Shown here: positions 1 through 8,449 of the stretch, piece by piece
Layout of the letters: every line of letters begins with the position of its first letter
Numbering within the stretch: position 1 is the stretch's first letter
Origin: CAZNUM01 sp964539305
Lineage (GTDB): Bacteria > Fidelibacterota > Marinisomatia > Marinisomatales > TCS55
Direction: 5' to 3'
Length of the DNA: 64,000 bases
Assembly (NCBI GenBank): GCA_964539305.1
Contig: CAZIIM010000001.1
Coordinates: forward strand, 62,001 to 126,000
Program-made: the position numbers and the translations under genes
Notes under the pieces: model-generated
Databases searched by the model: none
Seen by the model: only the letters and a program-made list of their open reading frames with translations
Told to the model about the DNA's origin: nothing

Positions 1-34
1 TTAACATGATTAAGAACTTTTTATTGGATGTCAT
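1..34 (-). CDS. start of an unidentified gene, cut by the window edge
   Basis: An ATG at 34-32 on the minus strand opens a frame reading MTSNKKFLIML to the window edge with no stop. An AGGGGA ribosome-binding site lies about 7 nt upstream, and the start is 27 bases after the mutase stop, so it could be the next gene of that operon. Eleven codons are too few to name it. A cobalamin-binding mutase subunit would make sense here, but the visible residues do not resemble the usual start of that family. Confidence 0.45.
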   Translation of the reverse strand, partial: MTSNKKFLIML

Positions 35-61
35 AATATATTCCCCTGTTTTTTTAATGCT

Positions 62-1720
62 TCAAAATATAGATACTTCCTGCCATTCCCCAAACTCCGA
101 TTTCATGGCAGCTATAATTTCACCCAGAGTACAATAGGCCTTTGCTGCCTTAATGAGTGACGGCATAATATTGTTCCCGCTCGAACAATCATCTTTCACC
201 GCTTTCAAGGCTGTATCCACCTCTGCTTGACTGCGTTGACTCCGCAGCGCCTTCACAGCCTGGACCTGATCGGCACCCACATCATCCCCGATCTCCAGGA
301 TTGGTATGTCAATTTCCTCAGCGTCGTTAACGAATTCATTCACTCCCACATGAATAAATTTCTGGGCATCAATTTTTTGCTGGTACTCTGATGCCGCCCG
401 GGCAATTTCCCGTTGGAAATAACCCGCTTCGATAGCTGGAATAACCCCACCCAGTGCATCAATTTCATCGAAATAGTGATTCGCCTGCGCTTCCATTTTA
501 TCTGTAAGATCTTCGATAAACCAGGACCCGCCCAATGGATCGATTACATTGCTGACCCCTGTCTCGTAGGCAATAATCTGCTGGGTACGAAGGGCAATTT
601 CAGCCGCTTTTTTTGTGGGTAAGGCCAGCGTTTCATCCATGGAATTGGTGTGAAGAGACTGAGTGCCTCCTAGCACGGCCGCCAAAGCCTGGAAGGCAGT
701 CCGGGCAATATTATTTTCCGGCTGCTGGGCAGTCAAAGTGCAACCTGCCGTCTGGGTGTGAAACCGTAATTTCCAGGAACGGGGATCTTTCGCACCATAC
801 CGCTCCCGCATGGCTCTGGCCCAAATCCGGCGGGCGGCTCTGAACTTGGCAATTTCCTCGAAGAAATCCATGTGAGAATTAAAGAAAAACGAAAGTCGGG
901 GGGCAAAATCATCCACTTTCAGGCCCGCCTTAATAGCATACTCCACGTAAGTGAACCCATCAGCCAGTGTAAATGCCAGCTCCTGAGCTGCCGTGGAACC
1001 GGCTTCCCGAATATGATATCCACTGATGGAGATGGTATTGTATTTGGGCAGGGATTTGGTGCAAAATGCCATCATGTCCGTAATCAGACGCATGGATGGT
1101 TCCGGAGGAAAGATCCATTCCTTCTGGGCAATGAATTCTTTTAAAATGTCGTTCTGGAGCGTCCCCCTCAATTTTTCAATTTCAACCCCCTGGTTTTCCG
1201 CCACCGCAATATAGAAAGCCAACAAAATCACTGCCGGACCATTAATTGTCTGTGAAACGGATATGGTACCAAGGTCAATCCCATCAAATAATTGTTCCAT
1301 ATCTTTCAGGGAGGCAACGCTGACACCACATTTCCCCACTTCCCCTGCCGAAAAGGAATGGTCTGGATCATACCCCATCAGGGTAGGCATATCGTAAGCC
1401 ACTGATAATCCAGTCTGTCCTTTGGAAAGCAGATAATGGTAACGCTCATTAGTCTGTTTAGGGGTACCAAAACCGGAGAACTGGCGCATGGTCCAGAGTT
1501 TCCCCCGATACATATTGGGATGAATTCCGCGGGTATAGGGATATTGCCCTGGAAAACCAAGCTTGGATAAATAATCACCAACGGAGTCGTGAGGATAATA
1601 AAGGCAATCCACAGGCTCTCCACTGACGGTCTCAAATGAATAGGAGCGTTCTGGAGAGGATTTCAGATCATCCCGCCACTGCGTTTTCGCTTTCCTGAAA
1701 GCGTCTGAATCTTTGTTCAT
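62..1720 (-). CDS. methylmalonyl-CoA mutase, catalytic (TIM-barrel) subunit
   Basis: Interconverts (R)-methylmalonyl-CoA and succinyl-CoA using adenosylcobalamin, in propionate and branched-chain/odd-chain catabolism or its reverse. The family block around residues 71-94 (YRGKLWTMRQFSGFG) and YDMPTLMGYDPDHS (109-122) is typical of the substrate-binding barrel. At 552 residues it ends after the barrel and linker: the C-terminal B12-binding domain with its DxHxxG motif, present in the approximately 700-residue single-chain enzymes, is absent. It should therefore work with a separately encoded B12-binding subunit, as in split mutases, and none is visible in the window. ATG start. It is divergent from the methyltransferase gene. 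The cobalamin adenosyltransferase at 10533 could supply the cofactor. Confidence 0.93.
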   Translation of the reverse strand: MNKDSDAFRKAKTQWRDDLKSSPERSYSFETVSGEPVDCLYYPHDSVGDYLSKLGFPGQYPYTRGIHPNMYRGKLWTMRQFSGFGTPKQTNERYHYLLSKGQTGLSVAYDMPTLMGYDPDHSFSAGEVGKCGVSVASLKDMEQLFDGIDLGTISVSQTINGPAVILLAFYIAVAENQGVEIEKLRGTLQNDILKEFIAQKEWIFPPEPSMRLITDMMAFCTKSLPKYNTISISGYHIREAGSTAAQELAFTLADGFTYVEYAIKAGLKVDDFAPRLSFFFNSHMDFFEEIAKFRAARRIWARAMRERYGAKDPRSWKLRFHTQTAGCTLTAQQPENNIARTAFQALAAVLGGTQSLHTNSMDETLALPTKKAAEIALRTQQIIAYETGVSNVIDPLGGSWFIEDLTDKMEAQANHYFDEIDALGGVIPAIEAGYFQREIARAASEYQQKIDAQKFIHVGVNEFVNDAEEIDIPILEIGDDVGADQVQAVKALRSQRSQAEVDTALKAVKDDCSSGNNIMPSLIKAAKAYCTLGEIIAAMKSEFGEWQEVSIF

Positions 1721-1869
1721 AAAATATACTGAAATGTGGTTTTAAACAGACATGAATTTAAGGACATTTCCGTATAAAACTTCTATTTTCGGAAACCAAA
1801 TGAAATGGTCATGTAATCCAGCGGATTAGATGGGAATCAAACGGGTGTTCCATTTTACATTCCACCGTA

Positions 1870-2655
1870 ATGAAAACCGATATCATCTACCAGAAGTCCG
1901 CCCGGAAGATGGATGAAATCCCCGATGCCTCCATTCGTTTAATTATTACCAGCCCTCCCTATTTCAATGCCAAGGATTACCAACACCCGGATCAGATCGG
2001 CGTTACCAGCGAAACTTATAACCATTATCTCGTGTCCATGATTCCCATCTGGAAGGAATGCTCAAGAATCCTGAAGCCAAACGGGAAACTCTGTATTAAC
2101 GCCCCGATCCTCCCCATGAATAAAAAGGTACTCCATACACATTACAATCGCGATTATTTAAATATTAACAATGATATTGAGCAGACTATTCTCCAGAACA
2201 CCCCCCTGTTTCGATACGACCTCATCATCTGGGACAAGGGGAGTACGGACCAGCTCATGATGGGTTCCTATCCATACCCACCCAATTTTTACGGATTGAA
2301 TACAGTGGAGTTTATTAACATTTTCGTCAAGGATGGTCCTCCCGAGAAAATATCACCCCAGGTGAAGGAGAAAAGCCGCCTCTCAAAAAAGGAATGGCGG
2401 GAATATATCTCCAGCATCTGGAAATTTCCCCCGGAACGGGATCGCTCCCACCCGGCTCCCTTCCCTCCGGAATTACCCCGTCGTTTAATAAAATTATATT
2501 CTTTCGTGTGTGATGTGGTTGTGGATCCCTTTATGGGCTCCGGGACCACAGCTTTGGCCGCAAACCAGTTGAATCGTCATTTTATCGGGTACGAAGTAAA
2601 CCAGGCCTATATCACAATGGCGTATAATCGTTTAAGCCATCAATCAGGAGATTAG
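1870..2655 (+). CDS. site-specific DNA methyltransferase (N4-cytosine/N6-adenine, beta-type order)
   Basis: Transfers a methyl group from S-adenosylmethionine to an exocyclic amino group in a specific DNA sequence. Catalytic motif IV is SPPY at residues 28-31, and the SAM-binding motif DPFMGSGTT is at 219-227. Motif IV preceding motif I is the beta-class arrangement; SPPY is more common in N4-cytosine enzymes, DPPY in N6-adenine enzymes. The central part (about 90-190) would hold target recognition. No clear Shine-Dalgarno lies before the ATG. Its 3' end overlaps by 12 bp a convergent gene with a PD-(D/E)XK-like core, which suggests a restriction partner. An orphan methyltransferase remains possible. 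Confidence 0.9.
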   Translation: MKTDIIYQKSARKMDEIPDASIRLIITSPPYFNAKDYQHPDQIGVTSETYNHYLVSMIPIWKECSRILKPNGKLCINAPILPMNKKVLHTHYNRDYLNINNDIEQTILQNTPLFRYDLIIWDKGSTDQLMMGSYPYPPNFYGLNTVEFINIFVKDGPPEKISPQVKEKSRLSKKEWREYISSIWKFPPERDRSHPAPFPPELPRRLIKLYSFVCDVVVDPFMGSGTTALAANQLNRHFIGYEVNQAYITMAYNRLSHQSGD

Positions 2656-3234
2656 CTGATTGACCGGTCGCAGGTCAGAACGGAAAAAGACGTAATTTTT
2701 TGAATTGTATTTACGCCGATTTCCCTCCGGGTCACGTTGTGAATACCAGGTCGGCTTGCGGGTCGTTACCTTATTTTGTGGTATAAAACCTGTGAGAATG
2801 ACAACCCTGTTTTCCAGTAAAGACTCCCGAATAAATTCCGTTTCCCGATCCTCTTCATCCGGAATCCGGTAAATGCAGAAAATAACTCCTCCCGTATATT
2901 TGGGCAGGTGTTGAATATGGCTGGCAGTATAAACCCGGCAGGCATAGGGTTCATAATGGCGGGCAGTCCCCTGAGCCACCGCACTGAAAAAGGACTGCGG
3001 AATGGCATCGGTTTTCACATCGTAAACTTTCCCTTTGTAGGTGACATCCCCCCGGTCCACCGTCTGGTTGTCATAGTCATCATCTAAACTAGGACTTAAG
3101 CCGAGAAAGCTGCGGACTGCCAGTTCTCCCAAAACGCCCACATAATTACTTTCAAGATGAGTAAGCGGGGCGTGTTCCGGTCTGAATTGACGGCGTATGA
3201 ATCGGGTCCGTTTTAAGGCGTGTTTTACAGCCAA
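2644..3234 (-). CDS. putative PD-(D/E)XK nuclease, candidate restriction endonuclease partner
   Basis: I do not recognise the family, but the protein shows a plausible PD-(D/E)XK core: E37 in a helix (GVLGELAVRSFLG), then D63 in DRGDVTYKGK, and D72-V-K74 in YDVKTD. Type II restriction enzymes use this geometry to bind Mg2+ and cut DNA. The gene is convergent with and overlaps the DNA methyltransferase, the context expected for a cognate pair. The listed start is TTG (3234). The frame stays open upstream into the end of cstA (to about 3396) and reads protein-like residues such as LPPGYEAIELDLTAVQ, but offers no ATG, GTG or other TTG, so the true N-terminus is uncertain. Function is inferred and not proven. 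Confidence 0.62.
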   Translation of the reverse strand: MAVKHALKRTRFIRRQFRPEHAPLTHLESNYVGVLGELAVRSFLGLSPSLDDDYDNQTVDRGDVTYKGKVYDVKTDAIPQSFFSAVAQGTARHYEPYACRVYTASHIQHLPKYTGGVIFCIYRIPDEEDRETEFIRESLLENRVVILTGFIPQNKVTTRKPTWYSQRDPEGNRRKYNSKNYVFFRSDLRPVNQLIS

Positions 3235-3284
3235 TTGGACGGCTGTCAGGTCCAGTTCGATAGCTTCGTACCCTGGAGGGAGTT

Positions 3285-5036
3285 TTAAGAGGATTTTCGT
3301 CCTTTCAAAATAGCGATTACCTTGGAGATACCTTCCACAAGCATCCAGGCAATCATCCCTGTTAAAATGAGGGTCAAAATAAACAACACCCAGTTCTTAC
3401 CATAAAATCGTAGAGCATTTCCTACCAGAGCGGTGCAGGTTACAAGTGTAATAAATATCATTGGCAACAAGAGGGGCAAGACCGGTTTTTTCCGTTGCCA
3501 GTAATACAGTGTCAGGATCATGAGCGTCAAGGCAGCCAGCATTTGATTACTGGCGCCAAAAATGGGCCACAGTACCCAACCGGCCTGTTTAACGATCCCT
3601 GTGCCCGGGTCCGGCACATTCCAGAAAGCCAGGAGGCAGGCAGGCAGAATGGCCAGCAGTGTGGCAAAGTACCGGTTCGTTAACAGGCGAATTTTCATCA
3701 CTTTTCCAAATTCACCCAGGATGAACCGCTGAATCCGTGTGGCTGTATCCAAGGTGGTAGCGGCAAAAGAAATCACCAGAACCGCCATGAGGGTTTTCGC
3801 CAGTTCATGGGATAATCCGACCGATTCCAGCAAAGCACCGCCTCCTAATACAAAGGCAGCAGCCTTATTACTGCTGGCGTGAGCCCAGGTGTCATAGTAA
3901 ACCCCCCAGGAGAGGTTTTGTACGGCTCCCACCGCCGGGAGGGTACAGGAGGACACCAGAGCGATCCCCGCAACCGCCGCAAGTGTGGAAGCTAAAGCCA
4001 AGGTCCCTTCTCCAATCATGCCACCGTAACCGATAAGGCGGGAATCCTGAAAGTGGTTCAACTGTTTGGAGGTTGTTCCGGAGGCGACTAACCCGTGAAA
4101 CCCACTGATTGCACCACAGGCAATCGTCACAAACAATAGAGGGAAAATGGGTGGAGCAGTGGGGTCAGAAACAGAACGAATTGCAGGGGCATCTACGACA
4201 GGTTGCGCAATGAATATCCCCAGAAATAACAGACCCAACCCAACCAGTAGCTGATGACTATTGATATAATCCCGTGGCTGCAGCAAGGTCCAGACGGGCA
4301 ACAGGCTGGCCACAGCTGAATAAATCAGCAGAAGGATGATCCATAGATTTTTGGATTCCTGAACCCCCATTCCCAATCCGCCTGCCGATTCTGCCACCGT
4401 AAAATCCACCGGAACTTTCGACCCTACCCATACAAAAAAATACAGAATCAGGAGTGCGGCCAGGGAAGGAACAAGACTACTGAAATGCCGCTTGTAAATT
4501 AACCAGCCCACCACTAGTGCCACTACAATCCCAATATTGATCGGGATTACGGAGGAGGGAACCCCTACGAATAAATCGGCAATGGCCATGGCAAATACGG
4601 CCAGCACCAGCCAGATCAGTAAAATGACAAAGGAGAGAAACATAAACCGGACCCGACCGTTCAGTACGGAAGATGAAATATCGGCAATACTGTTCCCCTT
4701 TTCACGAACACTGGTTACTAGGGCACCGAAGTCATGGACGGCACCCATAAATATCGTCCCCAGCACTACCCACAACAGGGCCGGAAGCCAGCCCCAGAAG
4801 GCGGCAACACAGGGACCGATAATTGGTGCGGCGCCTGCAATGGAAGTATAATGGTGGCCGAATAATATATGTTTTTTAGTTGGTACAAAATCCATCCCAT
4901 CCTCAAACTCGTGGGCAGGCAGGATGGTGGGCGCTTCCTGCAAAGCGTATATTTTATTTCCAATCCAGCGGGAGTAAAAACGGTACCCCAAAAAAAACAG
5001 TGCAATACTGATTAACGCCAGGGTAACGGAACTCAT
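3285..5036 (-). CDS. cstA: CstA family peptide/pyruvate transporter (carbon starvation protein A)
   Basis: Inner-membrane carrier of the CstA family, whose members import peptides or pyruvate when carbon is scarce. The 583-residue chain is almost entirely hydrophobic segments, with the family landmarks PTKKHILFGHHYTSIAGAAP (about 52-71), a GFHGLVASGTTSKQL loop and GASNQMLAALTL towards the C-terminus. The length is that of the shorter CstA branch (E. coli CstA is about 700). Its ATG directly follows the dxs stop, so it is the last gene of the nhaD-to-cstA run. The substrate cannot be decided from sequence alone. Confidence 0.92.
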   Translation of the reverse strand: MSSVTLALISIALFFLGYRFYSRWIGNKIYALQEAPTILPAHEFEDGMDFVPTKKHILFGHHYTSIAGAAPIIGPCVAAFWGWLPALLWVVLGTIFMGAVHDFGALVTSVREKGNSIADISSSVLNGRVRFMFLSFVILLIWLVLAVFAMAIADLFVGVPSSVIPINIGIVVALVVGWLIYKRHFSSLVPSLAALLILYFFVWVGSKVPVDFTVAESAGGLGMGVQESKNLWIILLLIYSAVASLLPVWTLLQPRDYINSHQLLVGLGLLFLGIFIAQPVVDAPAIRSVSDPTAPPIFPLLFVTIACGAISGFHGLVASGTTSKQLNHFQDSRLIGYGGMIGEGTLALASTLAAVAGIALVSSCTLPAVGAVQNLSWGVYYDTWAHASSNKAAAFVLGGGALLESVGLSHELAKTLMAVLVISFAATTLDTATRIQRFILGEFGKVMKIRLLTNRYFATLLAILPACLLAFWNVPDPGTGIVKQAGWVLWPIFGASNQMLAALTLMILTLYYWQRKKPVLPLLLPMIFITLVTCTALVGNALRFYGKNWVLFILTLILTGMIAWMLVEGISKVIAILKGRKSS

Positions 5037-6929
5037 TTAAGCGACTTGTTTTATTCCCTGATTTAAGGTTTGAACCGCTTCAACCACTCCTTCGGCCGTG
5101 AGACCCAGCTGTTGAAGAAGTACGGGACGCGGACCTTGTTGAATAAAGGTATCCGGTAATGCCAGTATTTTCGTTTTGCCTTGAAATCCATGGGTACCCA
5201 GCCAGGAGACAACCCCTTCACCAAACCCGCCGGTAATAATCCCTTCCTCCAGGGTCACTACCGTGTTAAAGCGGGCAATAAGGTGTTCAAGATAAGGTTC
5301 ATCCATGGGTTTGATAAACCGGCAATTCACCACCTCGACAGAAAGGCCCTGTGTCTCCAGTTCATCAGCCGCCTGCAAGGCTTCATAAACCAAAGGTCCA
5401 ACGGCCAATATTGCCACATCCGATCCATTGCGCTCCACTACCCAGCTTCCAATGGGTAGTAGAATACTCTGTTCCTCCTGGTTGAATTCCACCGAATCTC
5501 CTTTAGGGTACCGAATCGAGAAAGGATGAGCCTGTTGATTTAAGGCTGTATACAAGAGATGACGTAATTCATTTCCATTCTTGGGAGCGGTAACAATCAT
5601 ATCCTGCACGCACCGCAAGTAAGCCATATCCAGGGCACCGTGATGTGTAGGACCATCTTCTCCTGCAATGCCGGCCCGATCCAGACAGAACACAACTGGT
5701 AAATGCTGAATAGCCACATCATGAATTAAATGGTCGTAGGCTCGCTGAAGGAAGGTGGAATAAATAGCAGCAATGGGACGAATTCCCTGGGAAGCCAGTC
5801 CCGCTGCAAAGGTGACCGCATGCCCCTCGGCAATCCCCACATCGAAAAACCGGTCGGGAAATTCTTTCGCAAACGGAACCAGACCGGTACCTTCCCGCAT
5901 GGCAGCCGTAATACAAACCGTATCTTCCCGGTTCCGACCGATTTCGCAGGCCAAGGATCCAAATACCGATTGAAAAGTGGGAGCCGTTGATGGCGGTTTG
6001 GAAGGTTTACCATTCGTGGTACTGGGGCTAATGCCATGGTAGCGAATCGGATCTTTTTCCGCCACATCCATTCCCTTACCCTTTTTGGTAATAATATGCA
6101 ACAGCACCGGCAATTTTAAATTTTTCAGATTTTCCAGGGTCTTGATTAATTCTTCCAGGTTATGGCCATCAATCGGACCGAAATAACGAAAGCCCAGCTC
6201 CTCAAACAGCATCCCCGGCACCAGAAAGGATTTCATGCTCTCTTCCATCCGGTGGAGCAGGGACCGTGTTTTCTCTTTTCCCAGCGGCAATTTCCCCGTC
6301 AAATGCCAGATTTCATCCCGTAACCGGTTATATAATGGATTCGAAACCAGTTTCGTCAGGTATGTATTAATAGCCCCCACGTTGGGACTGATGGACATTT
6401 CATTATCATTCAGAACAACGAGCATGGGGCATTTCAGATTTCCGGCATTATTCAGTCCTTCGAATGCCAGGCCCCCCGTCATCGCCCCGTCTCCGATAAC
6501 TGCCACCACATGAAAATTCTCCCCCTTCCGGTCCCGAGCCACGGCCACACCGGTGGCAGCAGAAATGGAAGTAGAGGCATGGCCGGCACCGAAAACATCG
6601 TATTCACTTTCAGAACGCTTTAAAAATCCGCTGAGACCTCCCAGTTGCCGGATTGTGGGAAACTGTTCAAATCGACCCGTCAATAATTTGTGCGCATATG
6701 CCTGATGCCCCACATCCCAGATGATTTTATCCACCGGTGCGTGAAATACCTTATGAAGGGCCACCGTCAATTCCACCGCACCGAGGGTAGAGGCCAGATG
6801 ACCTCCCACATTGCTGACCACTTCAATTGTGTATTGACGAATCTCCTGGCACAATTCCAGCAGTTCTGTCAGGGAATAGGACTTAATATCCTCCGGTGAT
6901 TGTATCTGGGGAAGGTATTTAAGCGGCAT
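5037..6929 (-). CDS. dxs: 1-deoxy-D-xylulose-5-phosphate synthase
   Basis: Condenses pyruvate and glyceraldehyde-3-phosphate to DXP with thiamine diphosphate, the first step of the MEP isoprenoid pathway. The thiamine-diphosphate motif runs from GDGAMTGG to the NN pair before AGNLKCP (about residues 146-163), and the transketolase-like pyrimidine domain contains GIAEGHAVTFAAGLA. The length of 630 is normal. I chose the ATG at 6929, which overlaps pdxT by 11 bp; an ATG six codons earlier (6947) is possible. In this organism DXP would feed isoprenoids (and perhaps thiamine), because vitamin B6 is made by the DXP-independent PdxST route encoded just upstream. Confidence 0.96.
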   Translation of the reverse strand: MPLKYLPQIQSPEDIKSYSLTELLELCQEIRQYTIEVVSNVGGHLASTLGAVELTVALHKVFHAPVDKIIWDVGHQAYAHKLLTGRFEQFPTIRQLGGLSGFLKRSESEYDVFGAGHASTSISAATGVAVARDRKGENFHVVAVIGDGAMTGGLAFEGLNNAGNLKCPMLVVLNDNEMSISPNVGAINTYLTKLVSNPLYNRLRDEIWHLTGKLPLGKEKTRSLLHRMEESMKSFLVPGMLFEELGFRYFGPIDGHNLEELIKTLENLKNLKLPVLLHIITKKGKGMDVAEKDPIRYHGISPSTTNGKPSKPPSTAPTFQSVFGSLACEIGRNREDTVCITAAMREGTGLVPFAKEFPDRFFDVGIAEGHAVTFAAGLASQGIRPIAAIYSTFLQRAYDHLIHDVAIQHLPVVFCLDRAGIAGEDGPTHHGALDMAYLRCVQDMIVTAPKNGNELRHLLYTALNQQAHPFSIRYPKGDSVEFNQEEQSILLPIGSWVVERNGSDVAILAVGPLVYEALQAADELETQGLSVEVVNCRFIKPMDEPYLEHLIARFNTVVTLEEGIITGGFGEGVVSWLGTHGFQGKTKILALPDTFIQQGPRPVLLQQLGLTAEGVVEAVQTLNQGIKQVA

Positions 6930-7524
6930 AAGATTGTTGTTTTTCAAGAGCTTTTACCCTCTGCCTAGCCTTAAAAACAAGTTCATGGAAAAGAGGTTCC
7001 CCATTCAATTCCGGGTGGAATGATAATGCCAGGTGCCGCCCCTGCTTCACCGCAACTGCTTCCCCCTGGTAGGTGCTTAATATTTCAACCCCTTTCCCTA
7101 CAGATAGAATCCGGGGAGCCCGAATAAAGGTCGCTGAGATTTTCGATTCCTGATTGGCAGTTGTTACCGTTACTTGATCAACAAATGAATGAATCTGCCG
7201 ACCAAAAGCGTTCCGGCTGGCGGTAATGTTCAGCAGACCCAGACAGTGGATACGTTCATCCTGGACTTCTTTTGCCATCAAAATCAAACCGGCGCAAGTC
7301 CCTAATATGGGAAAGGACTTCCCAAATCCCTGAATTGCCGAGAAAAAACCCTGTTGTTTCATCAGTTTGGACATGGTGGTAGACTCTCCACCGGGTAAAA
7401 TTAATCCTTCCACTTCTTCCAGTTGTCTGGGGTAACGGATCTCCACCGGATTCAGATCTAACCGGGCACAGAGTTCCGCGTGTTTTAAAAAGTTTCCCTG
7501 GAGGGCTAAAATTCCGACTTTCAA
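6919..7524 (-). CDS. pdxT: pyridoxal 5'-phosphate synthase, glutaminase subunit
   Basis: Hydrolyses glutamine and channels ammonia to PdxS for direct synthesis of pyridoxal phosphate. It is a class I amidotransferase: LPGGESTTMSKL (43-54) forms the oxyanion/contact region, the nucleophile is C77 in GTCAGLILMA, and SFHPEL supplies the catalytic His-Glu pair near residue 170. Length 201 is typical. The start is TTG (7524): an upstream in-frame stop at 7555 leaves no ATG alternative. It follows pdxS by 40 bp and overlaps dxs. Confidence 0.95.
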   Translation of the reverse strand: MKVGILALQGNFLKHAELCARLDLNPVEIRYPRQLEEVEGLILPGGESTTMSKLMKQQGFFSAIQGFGKSFPILGTCAGLILMAKEVQDERIHCLGLLNITASRNAFGRQIHSFVDQVTVTTANQESKISATFIRAPRILSVGKGVEILSTYQGEAVAVKQGRHLALSFHPELNGEPLFHELVFKARQRVKALEKQQSYAA

Positions 7525-7564
7525 GGGATACCAACAATTAAAGTAAGTTTCTGTTCAATACCCG

Positions 7565-8449
7565 TTACCAGCCCCGTTCCTGCAGTCGTTCCTCTTCCGG
7601 AATCTGGGCTATGTCGATCCCCTTCATGGCAGCTTTAAGACCGGTGGAGATTTCGACCAATTTTTCCGGATCATTATAATAGGTCACCGCCTCTACAATG
7701 GCTTTGCCTCGACTGGCAGGATCTTCACTCATGAAAATCCCCGAACCGACAAATACAGATTCAGCCCCCAGTTGCATCATAAGGGCTGCATCAGCAGGGG
7801 TGGCTATGCCTCCCGCTGCAAAATTCGGCACCGGAAGTTTCCCCAGTTTGGCCACCTGTTGAACCAGAGAGAAGGGTGCCCCCAACTCCTTGGCACGGGC
7901 CATCAATTCTTCCTGATCTAAAATCGTCAATTCTTTAATCTGCTGCTGCACCGTACGCATATGACGAACCGCTTCCACAATATTTCCACTGCCCGCTTCT
8001 CCCTTAGTGCGGATCATGGCTGCCCCTTCCCGGATCCGACGCAATGCTTCCCCCAAATCGCGCGCTCCGCATACAAAAGGAACTTTAAAATCATGCTTCC
8101 AAATGTGGTTGTATTCATCCGCCGGTGTCAGGACTTCGCTTTCATCGATAAAATCCACTTCCAATGCTTCCAGAATCTGGGCTTCGGCAAAATGCCCGAT
8201 CCGCACCTTCGCCATGACAGGAATGGAAACACGTTCCTGAATTTCCCGGATCATTTTGGGGTCACTCATGCGTGCAATTCCCCCTTCTTCACGGATGAGA
8301 GCCGGAATCCGTTCCAGCGCCATCACTGCCACGGCACCTGCATCTTCGGCAATTTTGGCCTGGTCCGCTGTCATCACATCCATAATGACGCCTCCCTTTA
8401 ACATTTCTGCCAGGCCAACTTTTACTTCTATGGATCCTTTCTCAGCCAT
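7565..8449 (-). CDS. pdxS: pyridoxal 5'-phosphate synthase, synthase subunit
   Basis: Builds pyridoxal 5'-phosphate from ribose 5-phosphate, glyceraldehyde 3-phosphate and ammonia delivered by PdxT. The two catalytic lysines sit exactly where expected: K81 (AKVRIGHF) and K149 (RTKGEAG). The N-terminal VKVGLAEMLKGGVIMDV block is near-invariant in the family. Length 294 is standard. The ATG overlaps the ispH stop by 8 bp, indicating translational coupling within the nhaD-cstA run. Confidence 0.97.
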   Translation of the reverse strand: MAEKGSIEVKVGLAEMLKGGVIMDVMTADQAKIAEDAGAVAVMALERIPALIREEGGIARMSDPKMIREIQERVSIPVMAKVRIGHFAEAQILEALEVDFIDESEVLTPADEYNHIWKHDFKVPFVCGARDLGEALRRIREGAAMIRTKGEAGSGNIVEAVRHMRTVQQQIKELTILDQEELMARAKELGAPFSLVQQVAKLGKLPVPNFAAGGIATPADAALMMQLGAESVFVGSGIFMSEDPASRGKAIVEAVTYYNDPEKLVEISTGLKAAMKGIDIAQIPEEERLQERGW

